Source: Aestuariibius violaceus (lineage in GTDB: Bacteria; Pseudomonadota; Alphaproteobacteria; Rhodobacterales; Rhodobacteraceae). From it: a stretch of 20,106 nucleotides of DNA. The DNA is taken from the NCBI RefSeq assembly GCF_040779325.2, contig NZ_JBFONT020000019.1:1-20106 (forward strand). The letters run 5' to 3'. The translations under genes and the position numbers were made by a program. Of this stretch, positions 5,115-20,106 are shown in pieces. The notes under the pieces were generated by a model. The model saw nothing but the letters and a program-made list of their open reading frames with translations. It was not told the DNA's origin and did no database searches. Position 1 is the first letter of the stretch, and each line of letters opens with the position of its first letter.

Positions 5115-5627
5115 GTGGATAGAGCCCAGAAAGAGAAAGTGGTCGAGGAACTCGGCCAGATCTTCGAAAGCTCTGGCGTCGTCGTGGTGTCGCGCTACGA
5201 GGGCCTCACGGTTGCCGAAATGCAGGACCTGCGCGCCAAGATGCGTGAAGCGGGCGGGTCCGTGCGTGTTGCCAAGAACAGGCTCGCCAAGATCGCCCTT
5301 GAGGGGAAGCCGTGCGAAAGCATTGCTGAATACCTCACGGGCATGACCGTCCTCGCCTATAGCGAGGACCCCGTCGCGGCCGCAAAGGTCATCGACAGCT
5401 ACGCCAAGGACAACGACAAGCTCGTGATCCTCGGCGGTGCCATGGGAGAGAACGGTCTGGACGTCGACGGTGTGAAGGCCGTCGCGAAGATGCCGTCGCG
5501 CGAGGAGCTTATCGCTTCGATCGTGGCCAGCATCGGCGCGCCCGCTTCGAACATCGCCGGTGCCATTGGCGCCCCTGCGAGCAACATCGCAAGCATTCTC
5601 TCGACCATCGAAGAGAAAGCAGCTTGA
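5115..5627 (+). CDS. rplJ: 50S ribosomal protein L10
   Basis: The 170-residue protein is L10, which anchors L12 dimers and binds 23S rRNA next to L11. It begins with GTG (VDRAQKEKVVEELGQIF) with GGAG about 9 bases upstream; this is where the family normally begins, although the frame is open further upstream through the leader. VAKNRLAKIALEG (about 52-64) is the conserved rRNA-binding region. The C-terminal helix region contains a near-tandem repeat, IGAPASNIA at 140-148 and 151-159, in the part that holds L12 dimers. It is followed by rplL after 69 bases. Confidence 0.97.
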   Translation: MDRAQKEKVVEELGQIFESSGVVVVSRYEGLTVAEMQDLRAKMREAGGSVRVAKNRLAKIALEGKPCESIAEYLTGMTVLAYSEDPVAAAKVIDSYAKDNDKLVILGGAMGENGLDVDGVKAVAKMPSREELIASIVASIGAPASNIAGAIGAPASNIASILSTIEEKAA

Positions 5628-5696
5628 GGCAAACGGAAGGTCCGCGTGGGGTTGTAACCCTGACGTTGGAACACATCTAAGGAAACGGAAATCAAA

Positions 5697-6077
5697 ATGG
5701 CTGATCTTAAGAAACTCGCCGAAGAGATCGTTGGTCTGACGCTTCTCGAGGCCCAGGAACTGAAAACCATCCTGAAAGACGAATACGGTATCGAGCCCGC
5801 CGCTGGCGGCGCGGTGATGATGGCCGGTCCTGCTGGCGGTGATGCTGGTGGTGCGGCTGCGGAAGAGAAGACTGAGTTCGACGTCGTGCTCAAGAATGCA
5901 GGCGCTCAGAAAATCGCGGTCATCAAGGAAGTCCGCGGCATCACCGGTCTTGGTCTGAAAGAAGCCAAGGATCTGGTCGAACAGGGCGGCAAGATCAAGG
6001 AAGGCGTCGCGAAAGACGAAGCCGAAGAGATCAAGGGCAAGCTCGAAGGCGCTGGCGCCGAGGTCGAGCTGGCCTAA
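5697..6077 (+). CDS. rplL: 50S ribosomal protein L7/L12
   Basis: The 126-residue protein has the standard layout. An N-terminal dimerisation and L10-binding domain spans about 1-33, a Gly/Ala hinge about 36-56 (AAGGAVMMAGPAGGDAGGAA), and a C-terminal factor-binding domain 59-126 (FDVVLKNAGAQKIAVIKEVR). L12 is the multicopy stalk protein that recruits EF-G, EF-Tu, IF2 and RF3 and stimulates their GTP hydrolysis. A weak purine-rich site (CGGAA) precedes the ATG. The downstream gap to rpoB is long and full of hairpins. Confidence 0.98.
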   Translation: MADLKKLAEEIVGLTLLEAQELKTILKDEYGIEPAAGGAVMMAGPAGGDAGGAAAEEKTEFDVVLKNAGAQKIAVIKEVRGITGLGLKEAKDLVEQGGKIKEGVAKDEAEEIKGKLEGAGAEVELA

Positions 6078-6113
6078 GTGCCTGCATCCGGGCCACATGG
6101 CTCGCGAATTCAT

Positions 6114-6288
6114 GGCTGGTCCTGCGAAATGTGGGGCCAGCCTAACCTGTCTTGACAGGAGCCTTCGACAGGAAGGCCTCTCTTAGGACAGGTTGTCGGT
6201 CGGGCGGCGCCCTTGGGTCGGGCGCCAGGTATGGACCGCAACCCACTCCGCTCTCATGGGGGCGCTAGGACCGAGGCCCGCCGGTCCT
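6114..6288 (+). promoter_or_regulatory. Chain of four hairpins in the rplL-rpoB gap
   Basis: Four successive inverted repeats are visible. GGCTGGTCC (6114-6122) pairs with GGGCCAGCC (6134-6142). AACCTGTC (6144-6151) pairs with GACAGGTT (6187-6194), enclosing GCCTTC/GAAGGC (6161-6166 with 6172-6177). GGCGCC (6206-6211) pairs with GGCGCC (6221-6226). AGGACCG (6267-6273) pairs with CGGTCCT (6282-6288). None has a T-tract. In E. coli this gap holds a partial attenuator and an RNase III site that lower rpoBC output relative to rplJL; a similar role is plausible here. No clear rpoB promoter is seen. Confidence 0.6.
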
Positions 6289-6321
6289 GCAGCCTCAGAG
6301 ATATGAAAGGTGACGACGCAT

Positions 6322-10456
<4,135 letters not shown>

Positions 10457-10458
<2 letters not shown>

Positions 10459-10514
10459 GAATTTTCTAGAAAATTCTTCCGGCGCAAATCCTTCTAGAAG
10501 GATTTGTTCCGGCG
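10457..10514 (+). repeat. Two perfect 22-base palindromes in tandem, rpoB-rpoC gap
   Basis: Palindrome 1 (10457-10478) and palindrome 2 (10485-10506) are each perfect over 22 bases, and both are centred on TTCTAGAA. Their outer arms differ (AAGAATT versus CAAATCC), yet both run into the same 8 bases TTCCGGCG (10477-10484 and 10507-10514), giving a 30-base direct repeat period for that motif. Palindrome 1 includes the last two bases of the rpoB stop. In RNA each would be a hairpin; in DNA they could be binding sites. No T-tract follows, so they are not ordinary terminators. Confidence 0.9.
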
Positions 10515-10547
10515 TCCCCCCCAGCGCCCGATATTCGAGGTATCAAG

Positions 10548-14798
<4,251 letters not shown>

Positions 14799-14814
14799 TA
14801 AAGAGTACGTCTTG

Positions 14815-14843
14815 AAAGGGCCCCTAACGGGGCCTTTTCTTTA
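14815..14843 (+). terminator. Rho-independent terminator after rpoC
   Basis: AAAGGGCCCC (14815-14824) and GGGGCCTTTT (14829-14838) form a 10-bp stem with one G-T pair around TAAC, running into TTTTCTTT. It ends the rpoBC transcript only about 16 bases before the next gene's first ATG. Confidence 0.9.
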
Positions 14844-14858
14844 TGTGGCGATCGCTGC

Positions 14859-15680
14859 ATGGTCGCCCGCATGAATGGTGAGATAGTCAATCAAATCATT
14901 GGTCTCATACGCTTTTCATATCCCGCCAAATCCGGCTGGCAAAAGACAGCGGGGCGACCGAAAGACGCGCGCGCTGCGCTGTACGATCGAGAGCGCCTCG
15001 AACGGCGGTTCCATCTCTTCGAAAATCTGACGCTGCCGTCGCTATGCGGACAAGAGGATCAGGATTTTTCGACTGGGGTTTTGATCGGCGAGGACGCGCC
15101 GGAATGGATGGTCTCTCGGCTCCTCGCGCTGATCGACCAAGTTCCAAACGTGGCGGTGATCAGCCTGCCGGTTCTCAAGCACTACCCGGCCACGCAGAAA
15201 GCTTTCGACAGGCTGAAAAGGCCTGAGGCCTCTCATGTAACCACCTTCCGGCTTGATGACGATGATGCGGTGGATCTGCGTTATATCAAACGTCTCAGGC
15301 GCATATCCGGGGCGATGATCCGCGTCACCCCGAAGGCGGAGACGGCAGTAGCCTTCAATCGCGGCTTCTTCTTTATCCATAATCCGGGGCGATCTGAGGT
15401 CTTCGATGTCATCGAACGCTATCCGGTGGGGATAGGGCTGGCACTTGTCACCCCCGCGGAAAGCGACGCAAACATCTTCCAGCGAAATCACCGGAGGCTG
15501 ACCCAGTTCTACACCTGTTATTCCGATGCCCGCGTTCCGACTTTCATTCGTACCGTTCACCAGGACAACGACGCCGACCCTCATATGTCGGGGCAGAGGG
15601 GTCTCTACGACGAAGACCGGATCCGCATGGTTTTGAAGAACAACTTTGCAGTTACTTACGATCGACTTATGCAGCTTTAG
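14859..15680 (+). CDS. Putative rhamnosyltransferase-type glycosyltransferase (first of two)
   Basis: The protein has up to 273 residues. NQIIGLIRFSYP (11-22), RRFHLFENLTLPSL (49-62) and RLDDDDAV (131-138) match the pattern I associate with the putative rhamnosyl transferase family (Pfam Rhamno_transf), common in Rhodobacterales. The DDDD stretch would be the metal and nucleotide-sugar site of a GT-A type fold. No signal peptide or membrane span is seen, so it should be cytosolic. Donor and acceptor are unknown. The ATG at 14859 has no clear ribosome-binding site, and the ATG at 14871 is an equally weak alternative; homologous sequence begins near residue 11. It is followed after 27 bases by a related gene, probably the same operon. 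Confidence 0.78.
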   Translation: MVARMNGEIVNQIIGLIRFSYPAKSGWQKTAGRPKDARAALYDRERLERRFHLFENLTLPSLCGQEDQDFSTGVLIGEDAPEWMVSRLLALIDQVPNVAVISLPVLKHYPATQKAFDRLKRPEASHVTTFRLDDDDAVDLRYIKRLRRISGAMIRVTPKAETAVAFNRGFFFIHNPGRSEVFDVIERYPVGIGLALVTPAESDANIFQRNHRRLTQFYTCYSDARVPTFIRTVHQDNDADPHMSGQRGLYDEDRIRMVLKNNFAVTYDRLMQL

Positions 15681-15707
15681 CTTGATTAAGCACTTTCAGA
15701 GGGAACA

Positions 15708-16541
15708 ATGGCGCATCCGCTTCAGGTCATATTCTTCTGCAGGTTCTCCTATCCCGGCACGAAGAACCCGTTTCAGTCGGGGCCCGACACCGTTGAAGAC
15801 CGCGTTGCCAACCTCTATGCCGATACTCGAATGCGAGAGCGGCTCTTCTTCTTTAAGCACATCACTTTGCCCGCCCTGAGAGTTCAGACTGACCCAGACT
15901 TCGATTTCGTCATTCTTATTGGCACGGCCATGCCCGCGCGCTGGCGGAACGAGTTGGAGGAGCTTATGGCCGGGATTTCGCAAGCCCGGATCGTCGCGCG
16001 CGATCCGGGGCCCGATCGTAAGACTTACAGCGAGGTACTTCACGCTCATCGCCATCCCGGGGCACGACATGTGGCCGAGGTGCGCATGGATGATGATGAC
16101 GCTGTCGCGGTAGATTACGTAACGAAGCTCAGAAACCTCTACCCCTCCGCGGTGCGATCGCGCATGGGGCTTAAGAGGGTGGCTGTTGACCACAATTGCG
16201 GTCTGTTACTGAACGCGACGGCGCCTACGGTAACCTACCGCCCTCTTCGCGCGCCCTTCTGGGGCGTCGCTTTAGCGGTCATCGTGGACCCGGATGACAG
16301 TGCCTCAGCCCTCGATTTTCCGCATCACAAGATCTGGACGCGAATGCCAGTTCATTCTCGGCCACATCCGCTGATGTTTATCCGAGGCTATCACGAGGCC
16401 AACGATAGTGCGATCGGTCCAAGTGCGGGGATTGCATTCGAGATGGATGATCACGATATCGGTGAGGCCCTCGATGAGCGCTTCGCAATCGATCGTGATA
16501 CCTTTCAGCGTGACTGGCTCAAACATCGAAGCAAGGCGTAA
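15708..16541 (+). CDS. Putative rhamnosyltransferase-type glycosyltransferase (second of two)
   Basis: The 277-residue protein shares the layout of its upstream neighbour: VIFFCRFSYP (7-16), RERLFFFKHITLPALRVQTD (43-62), DFDFVILIG (64-72) and RMDDDDAV (126-133). Overall identity between the two is low, so they are old paralogues rather than a recent duplication. It is probably a cytosolic GT-A-like glycosyltransferase acting on a surface or secreted glycan; the substrate is unknown. The ATG at 15708 follows AGAGGGA at a suitable distance. Its stop lies only 10 bases before the -35 box of the rpsL promoter with no terminator between, so its transcript can run into rpsL. Confidence 0.8.
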   Translation: MAHPLQVIFFCRFSYPGTKNPFQSGPDTVEDRVANLYADTRMRERLFFFKHITLPALRVQTDPDFDFVILIGTAMPARWRNELEELMAGISQARIVARDPGPDRKTYSEVLHAHRHPGARHVAEVRMDDDDAVAVDYVTKLRNLYPSAVRSRMGLKRVAVDHNCGLLLNATAPTVTYRPLRAPFWGVALAVIVDPDDSASALDFPHHKIWTRMPVHSRPHPLMFIRGYHEANDSAIGPSAGIAFEMDDHDIGEALDERFAIDRDTFQRDWLKHRSKA

Positions 16542-16551
16542 AGCAGGGCTG

Positions 16552-16580
16552 TTGACACCCTAAACGACTCCACTTATACG
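16552..16580 (+). promoter_or_regulatory. Strong sigma-70-type promoter of rpsL-rpsG-fusA-tuf
   Basis: TTGACA (16552-16557, perfect -35), a 17-base spacer and TATACG (16575-16580) form the best promoter match in the window. Transcription would start around 16587, leaving a leader of about 250 bases before rpsL. Confidence 0.85.
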
Positions 16581-16586
16581 GCGCCC

Positions 16587-16839
16587 ACTTGACCGGAAGG
16601 GTCCAGCCCTTCGTCGTCAAATCAGAATGTAAGTGGTCATGATCCGGGCGGTTTGCCCCGATCCTCTGGAGGCCCACCGCGTCGTTTCCGAACGAAGGGA
16701 ACGCCTGCGGTTCTTTGCGTTGTGGCAGACGGCCCAACGTTTCAGAGAGCAACCGCCCGACGCGGACGCGCCGAGGGTACCGAAATCAGGCAGGGCGATG
16801 CCCCGCCGCACATGTGCAAGAAGTGGGGAATGAAGCCCG
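16587..16839 (+). promoter_or_regulatory. Long rpsL leader with nested hairpin
   Basis: About 250 bases lie between the predicted start and the rpsL ATG. At its beginning GAAGGG (16596-16601) pairs with CCCTTC (16607-16612) and is enclosed by TTGAC/GTCAA (16589-16593 with 16616-16620). An alternative pairing, CCACTT (16585-16590) with AAGTGG (16631-16636), would compete with the outer arm. No T-tract or recognised riboswitch is seen, and no convincing gene; an open frame at 16653-17048 overlaps rpsL and is not protein-like. Confidence 0.5.
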
Positions 16840-17211
16840 ATGCCAACGATCCAGCAGCTGATCCGCAAGCCGCGGCAGCCGAAAGTCAAACGCTCCAAGT
16901 CGCTCCACCTCGAGGAGTGCCCGCAGAAGCGCGGCGTCTGCACGCGCGTCTACACCACGACGCCGAAGAAGCCGAACTCGGCCATGCGGAAGGTCGCCAA
17001 GGTGCGCCTGACGAACGGTTACGAAGTGATCAGCTACATCCCCGGTGAAAGTCACAACCTACAGGAGCACTCCGTCGTGCTTATCCGCGGTGGCCGGGTG
17101 AAGGACCTTCCCGGTGTCCGCTACCACATCCTGCGCGGCGTCCTCGATACCCAGGGCGTCAAAGACCGTAAGCAGCGTCGTTCCAAGTACGGCGCCAAGC
17201 GTCCGAAGTAA
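16840..17211 (+). CDS. rpsL: 30S ribosomal protein S12
   Basis: The 123-residue S12 is full length. CPQKRGVCTRVYTTTPKKPN (27-46) and HNLQEHSVVLIRGGRVKDLP (72-91) are the conserved decoding-centre loops. K43 and K88 are wild type, so target-based streptomycin resistance is not expected. D89 is the position that RimO methylthiolates in other bacteria. S12 monitors codon-anticodon pairing. The ribosome-binding site is unremarkable (GGGGAA about 9 bases upstream). rpsG follows after 14 bases. Confidence 0.98.
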   Translation: MPTIQQLIRKPRQPKVKRSKSLHLEECPQKRGVCTRVYTTTPKKPNSAMRKVAKVRLTNGYEVISYIPGESHNLQEHSVVLIRGGRVKDLPGVRYHILRGVLDTQGVKDRKQRRSKYGAKRPK

Positions 17212-17225
17212 GAGGATAACAAAAC

Positions 17226-17696
17226 ATGTCCCGCCGCCACGCCGCAGAGAAGCGCGAAGTCCTGCCCGACGCCAAGTTCGGTGACCGCGTTCTCACGAAG
17301 TTCATGAATAACCTGATGATCGACGGCAAGAAGTCGGTCGCCGAGCGTATCGTCTACGGTGCGTTCGACCGGGTCGAAGGTAAGCTTAAACGCTCGCCGG
17401 TCGAAGTCTTCCATGAAAGCCTCGACAACATCAAACCGGCCCTCGAGGTCCGCTCGCGCCGGGTTGGTGGTGCGACCTACCAAGTGCCCGTCGAAGTCCG
17501 CCCGGAGCGCCGGGAAGCATTGGCGATCCGCTGGCTGATCGAAGCCAGCCGCAAGCGCAACGAGAACACGATGGAAGAGCGTCTGGCAGGCGAATTGATC
17601 GACGCCGTCCAGAACCGTGGCTCTGCCGTGAAGAAGCGCGAAGACACCCACAAGATGGCCGACGCCAACAAGGCGTTCAGCCATTACCGCTGGTAA
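17226..17696 (+). CDS. rpsG: 30S ribosomal protein S7
   Basis: The 156-residue protein is S7, which nucleates assembly of the 30S head on 16S rRNA and borders the E site. It opens MSRRHAAEKREVLPDAKFGD, contains the conserved RVGGATYQVPVEVRPERREA, and ends AFSHYRW. AGAGGA precedes the ATG. In E. coli S7 represses its operon by binding a roughly 100-base rpsL-rpsG gap; here the gap is 14 bases, so that site cannot exist in the same form. fusA follows after 24 bases. Confidence 0.98.
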   Translation: MSRRHAAEKREVLPDAKFGDRVLTKFMNNLMIDGKKSVAERIVYGAFDRVEGKLKRSPVEVFHESLDNIKPALEVRSRRVGGATYQVPVEVRPERREALAIRWLIEASRKRNENTMEERLAGELIDAVQNRGSAVKKREDTHKMADANKAFSHYRW

Positions 17697-17720
17697 AAGC
17701 ATACTCCCAGGAGCAGCCCA

Positions 17721-19838
17721 ATGGCACGCGACTATCCTCTCGACCGCTACCGCAACTTCGGCATCATGGCTCACATCGATGCTGGTAAGACGACGTGCTC
17801 GGAGCGAATCCTTTTCTACACCGGCAAGTCCCACAACATCGGCGAGGTGCATGATGGCGCCGCGACGATGGATTGGATGGAGCAGGAGCAGGAACGCGGG
17901 ATCACGATTACCTCGGCCGCGACCACCACTTTCTGGGAGCGGACCGAAGACGGTTCTACCGCCGACACGCCGAAGCACCGGATGAACATCATCGATACGC
18001 CCGGTCACGTGGACTTCACGATCGAGGTCGAGCGCTCCCTCGCTGTTCTCGACGGTGCCGTTGCTGTGCTCGATGCCAATGCCGGTGTCGAACCGCAGAC
18101 CGAAACAGTCTGGCGCCAAGCCGACCGCTACAAGGTTCCGCGCATCGTCTTCGTCAACAAGATGGACAAGATCGGCGCCGACTTCTTCAACTGCGTGCGC
18201 ATGATCGAAGATCGCACCGGCGCGACCCCTGCCCCGATCCAGATCCCGATCGGCGCCGAAAACGCGCTTGAGGGCATCATCGACCTTGTCACTATGGAAG
18301 AGTGGGTATGGAAGGGCGAAGACCTCGGCGCAAGCTGGGTCAAGCAGCCGATCCGTGACGACCTCAAGGACACCGCCGACGAATGGCGCGGCAAGCTCAT
18401 CGAGACGGCTGTCGAGATGGATGATGATGTCATGGAGGCCTATCTCGAAGGCGAAGAGCCCGACGTGGAGACCCTGCGTAAGTTGATCCGCAAGGGCACG
18501 CTGTCGCTGTCCTTCGTTCCGGTCCTATGCGGCTCGGCTTTCAAGAACAAGGGCGTCCAGCCGCTTCTCAATGCGGTCATCGACTACCTGCCTAGCCCGC
18601 TCGATGTCGTTGATTATATGGGCTTCAAGCCGGGTGACGAAAACGAAGAGCGTAACATCGCCCGCCGCGCGGATGACGCGATGCCCTTCGCTGGTCTGGC
18701 CTTCAAGATCATGAACGACCCCTTCGTCGGCTCCCTGACCTTCACACGGATCTATTCCGGCGTGATGAAGAAGGGCGACACGATGCTCAACTCCACCAAG
18801 GGGAAGAAAGAGCGTGTCGGCCGCATGATGATGATGCACTCCAACAATCGCGAGGAAATCGAAGAGGCCTTCGCGGGTGACATCATCGCGCTTGCCGGCC
18901 TGAAGGACACGACCACTGGGGACACCCTCTGTGACGTGAGCGATCCAGTCGTTCTTGAAACGATGACCTTCCCCGACCCGGTGATCGAGATCGCCGTCGA
19001 ACCCAAGACCAAGGCCGACCAGGAGAAGATGTCCCAGGGTCTGGCCCGGCTTGCTGCCGAAGACCCGTCGTTCCGCGTCGAAACGGATCTCGAATCCGGC
19101 CAGACGATCATGAAAGGGATGGGTGAACTCCACCTCGATATCCTCGTCGACCGCCTCAAGCGGGAGTTCAAGGTCGAGGCGAATATCGGTGCGCCGCAGG
19201 TGGCCTATCGCGAGACTGTGTCTCGCGAAGCCGAGATCACCTACACCCATAAGAAGCAGTCGGGTGGCTCGGGTCAGTTCGCCGAGGTCAAGATGATCAT
19301 CTCTCCGACCGAGCCGGGTGAAGGTTATTCCTTCGAAAGCCGGATTGTCGGTGGTGCTGTGCCGAAAGAGTATATCCCCGGTGTCGAGAAGGGAATCAAC
19401 TCCGTGATGGATAGTGGCCCCCTGGCTGGCTTCCCGGTTATCGACTTCAAAGTCGCTCTGATTGACGGCAAGTTCCACGACGTAGACTCCAGCGTCCTCG
19501 CGTTCGAGATCGCCGCACGGATGGGTATGCGCGAAGGCATGAAAAAGGCCGGCGCCAAGCTGCTCGAGCCGATCATGAAGGTCGAGGTAATTACGCCTGA
19601 GGAGTATACCGGCGGCATCATCGGCGATCTCACCTCCCGCCGGGGTCAGGTGACGGGGCAGGAGCCGCGCGGCAATGCAATCGCGATCAACGCTTTCGTG
19701 CCGCTTGCCAACATGTTCGGCTACATCAACACCTTGCGCTCCATGTCTTCAGGCCGTGCGCAGTTCACGATGCAGTTTGATCACTACGACCCGGTCCCGC
19801 AGAACATTTCGGAAGAAATTCAGGCGAAGTACGCGTAA
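17721..19838 (+). CDS. fusA: Elongation factor G
   Basis: The 705-residue EF-G carries all GTPase motifs: AHIDAGKTT (17-25), RGITI (59-63), DTPGH (92-96), NKMD (146-149) and GSA in VPVLCGSAFKNKG. Domains II-V follow at the usual length, with YRETVSREAEITYTHKKQSG at the start of domain IV. It drives mRNA-tRNA translocation and, with RRF, ribosome recycling. CAGGAG lies about 8 bases before the ATG. It is part of the rpsL-rpsG-fusA-tuf operon, with tuf 33 bases downstream. Confidence 0.98.
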   Translation: MARDYPLDRYRNFGIMAHIDAGKTTCSERILFYTGKSHNIGEVHDGAATMDWMEQEQERGITITSAATTTFWERTEDGSTADTPKHRMNIIDTPGHVDFTIEVERSLAVLDGAVAVLDANAGVEPQTETVWRQADRYKVPRIVFVNKMDKIGADFFNCVRMIEDRTGATPAPIQIPIGAENALEGIIDLVTMEEWVWKGEDLGASWVKQPIRDDLKDTADEWRGKLIETAVEMDDDVMEAYLEGEEPDVETLRKLIRKGTLSLSFVPVLCGSAFKNKGVQPLLNAVIDYLPSPLDVVDYMGFKPGDENEERNIARRADDAMPFAGLAFKIMNDPFVGSLTFTRIYSGVMKKGDTMLNSTKGKKERVGRMMMMHSNNREEIEEAFAGDIIALAGLKDTTTGDTLCDVSDPVVLETMTFPDPVIEIAVEPKTKADQEKMSQGLARLAAEDPSFRVETDLESGQTIMKGMGELHLDILVDRLKREFKVEANIGAPQVAYRETVSREAEITYTHKKQSGGSGQFAEVKMIISPTEPGEGYSFESRIVGGAVPKEYIPGVEKGINSVMDSGPLAGFPVIDFKVALIDGKFHDVDSSVLAFEIAARMGMREGMKKAGAKLLEPIMKVEVITPEEYTGGIIGDLTSRRGQVTGQEPRGNAIAINAFVPLANMFGYINTLRSMSSGRAQFTMQFDHYDPVPQNISEEIQAKYA

Positions 19839-19871
19839 GCGGCCCGCCCTCTAGTAAAGAAGGAGCCACCC

Positions 19872-20106
19872 ATGGCGAAGGAAAAGTTTGAGAGAAACAA
19901 GCCGCATGTGAACATCGGCACGATTGGTCACGTTGACCATGGGAAGACGACGCTGACGGCGGCGATCACGAAGTATTTTGGGGACTTCAAGGCGTACGAC
20001 CAGATTGACGGCGCGCCGGAGGAGAAGGCGCGGGGGATCACGATCTCGACGGCGCATGTGGAATACGAGACCGACGCCCGCCATTACGCCCATGTCGACT
20101 GCCCGG
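19872..20106 (+). CDS. tuf: Elongation factor Tu, N-terminal part (partial, runs off window)
   Basis: The first 78 codons read MAKEKFERNKPHVNIGTIGH and continue with VDHGKTTLTA, so the P-loop GHVDHGKT sits at 19-26; RGITIS (54-59) is the switch I region, and the window ends within DCPG. GAAGGAG precedes the ATG by 6 bases. This is the second tuf copy, last in the str operon. Codon choice departs from fusA: the opening codons include AGA, GGG, TTT and TAT where fusA prefers CGC, GGC, TTC and TAC. Confidence 0.98.
   Translation, partial: MAKEKFERNKPHVNIGTIGHVDHGKTTLTAAITKYFGDFKAYDQIDGAPEEKARGITISTAHVEYETDARHYAHVDCP

Noticed and set aside
4803..6113. 436-residue open frame on the minus strand
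   Set aside because: It is antisense to the L10 leader, rplJ and rplL, has no motif or ribosome-binding site, and mirrors highly expressed genes.
16653..17048. 131-residue frame overlapping the rpsL start
   Set aside because: It runs through the leader and half of rpsL in another frame, with low-complexity Ala/Arg-rich sequence and no domain.

Overview
The window is a high-GC bacterial chromosome segment carrying the ribosomal protein and RNA polymerase supercluster. Protein sequences, gene order and the accessory genes point to an alphaproteobacterium, most likely Rhodobacterales (roseobacter type). This is a judgement from recognition, not from a search.

Layout: the window opens with the last 24 codons of one tuf (EF-Tu) gene and a strong terminator. 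A small exported protein on the minus strand, tRNA-Trp(CCA) and a Tat-exported MsrB-like protein on the minus strand follow. Then come secE-nusG-rplK-rplA, a strong terminator, an isolated zinc metalloprotease-like gene with its own terminator, a long structured leader, rplJ-rplL, a 244-base hairpin-rich gap, rpoB, a gap made of two perfect palindromes, rpoC and a terminator. Two tandem putative rhamnosyltransferase-type genes come next, then a near-consensus promoter with a long leader and rpsL-rpsG-fusA, ending in the first 78 codons of a second tuf gene. The core cluster is therefore bracketed by two tuf copies in the same orientation.

The core genes supply protein export (SecE), transcription elongation (NusG), the L1 stalk, the L11/L10/L12 GTPase-associated stalk, the beta and beta' RNA polymerase subunits, ribosomal proteins S12 and S7, and the factors EF-G and EF-Tu. 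All core reading frames look intact. The residues usually tied to rifampicin (RpoB D536, H546, S551) and streptomycin (S12 K43, K88) resistance are wild type.

No mobile element, CRISPR array or phage gene is visible. The points of interest are the accessory genes wedged into the cluster, above all the acidic HExxHxxGxxH protein with an internal hydrophobic segment and a duplicated His/Asp-rich tail, and the non-coding structure between core genes: the twin palindromes of rpoB-rpoC, the hairpin chain of rplL-rpoB, the L10 leader and a terminator-like element between secE and nusG.
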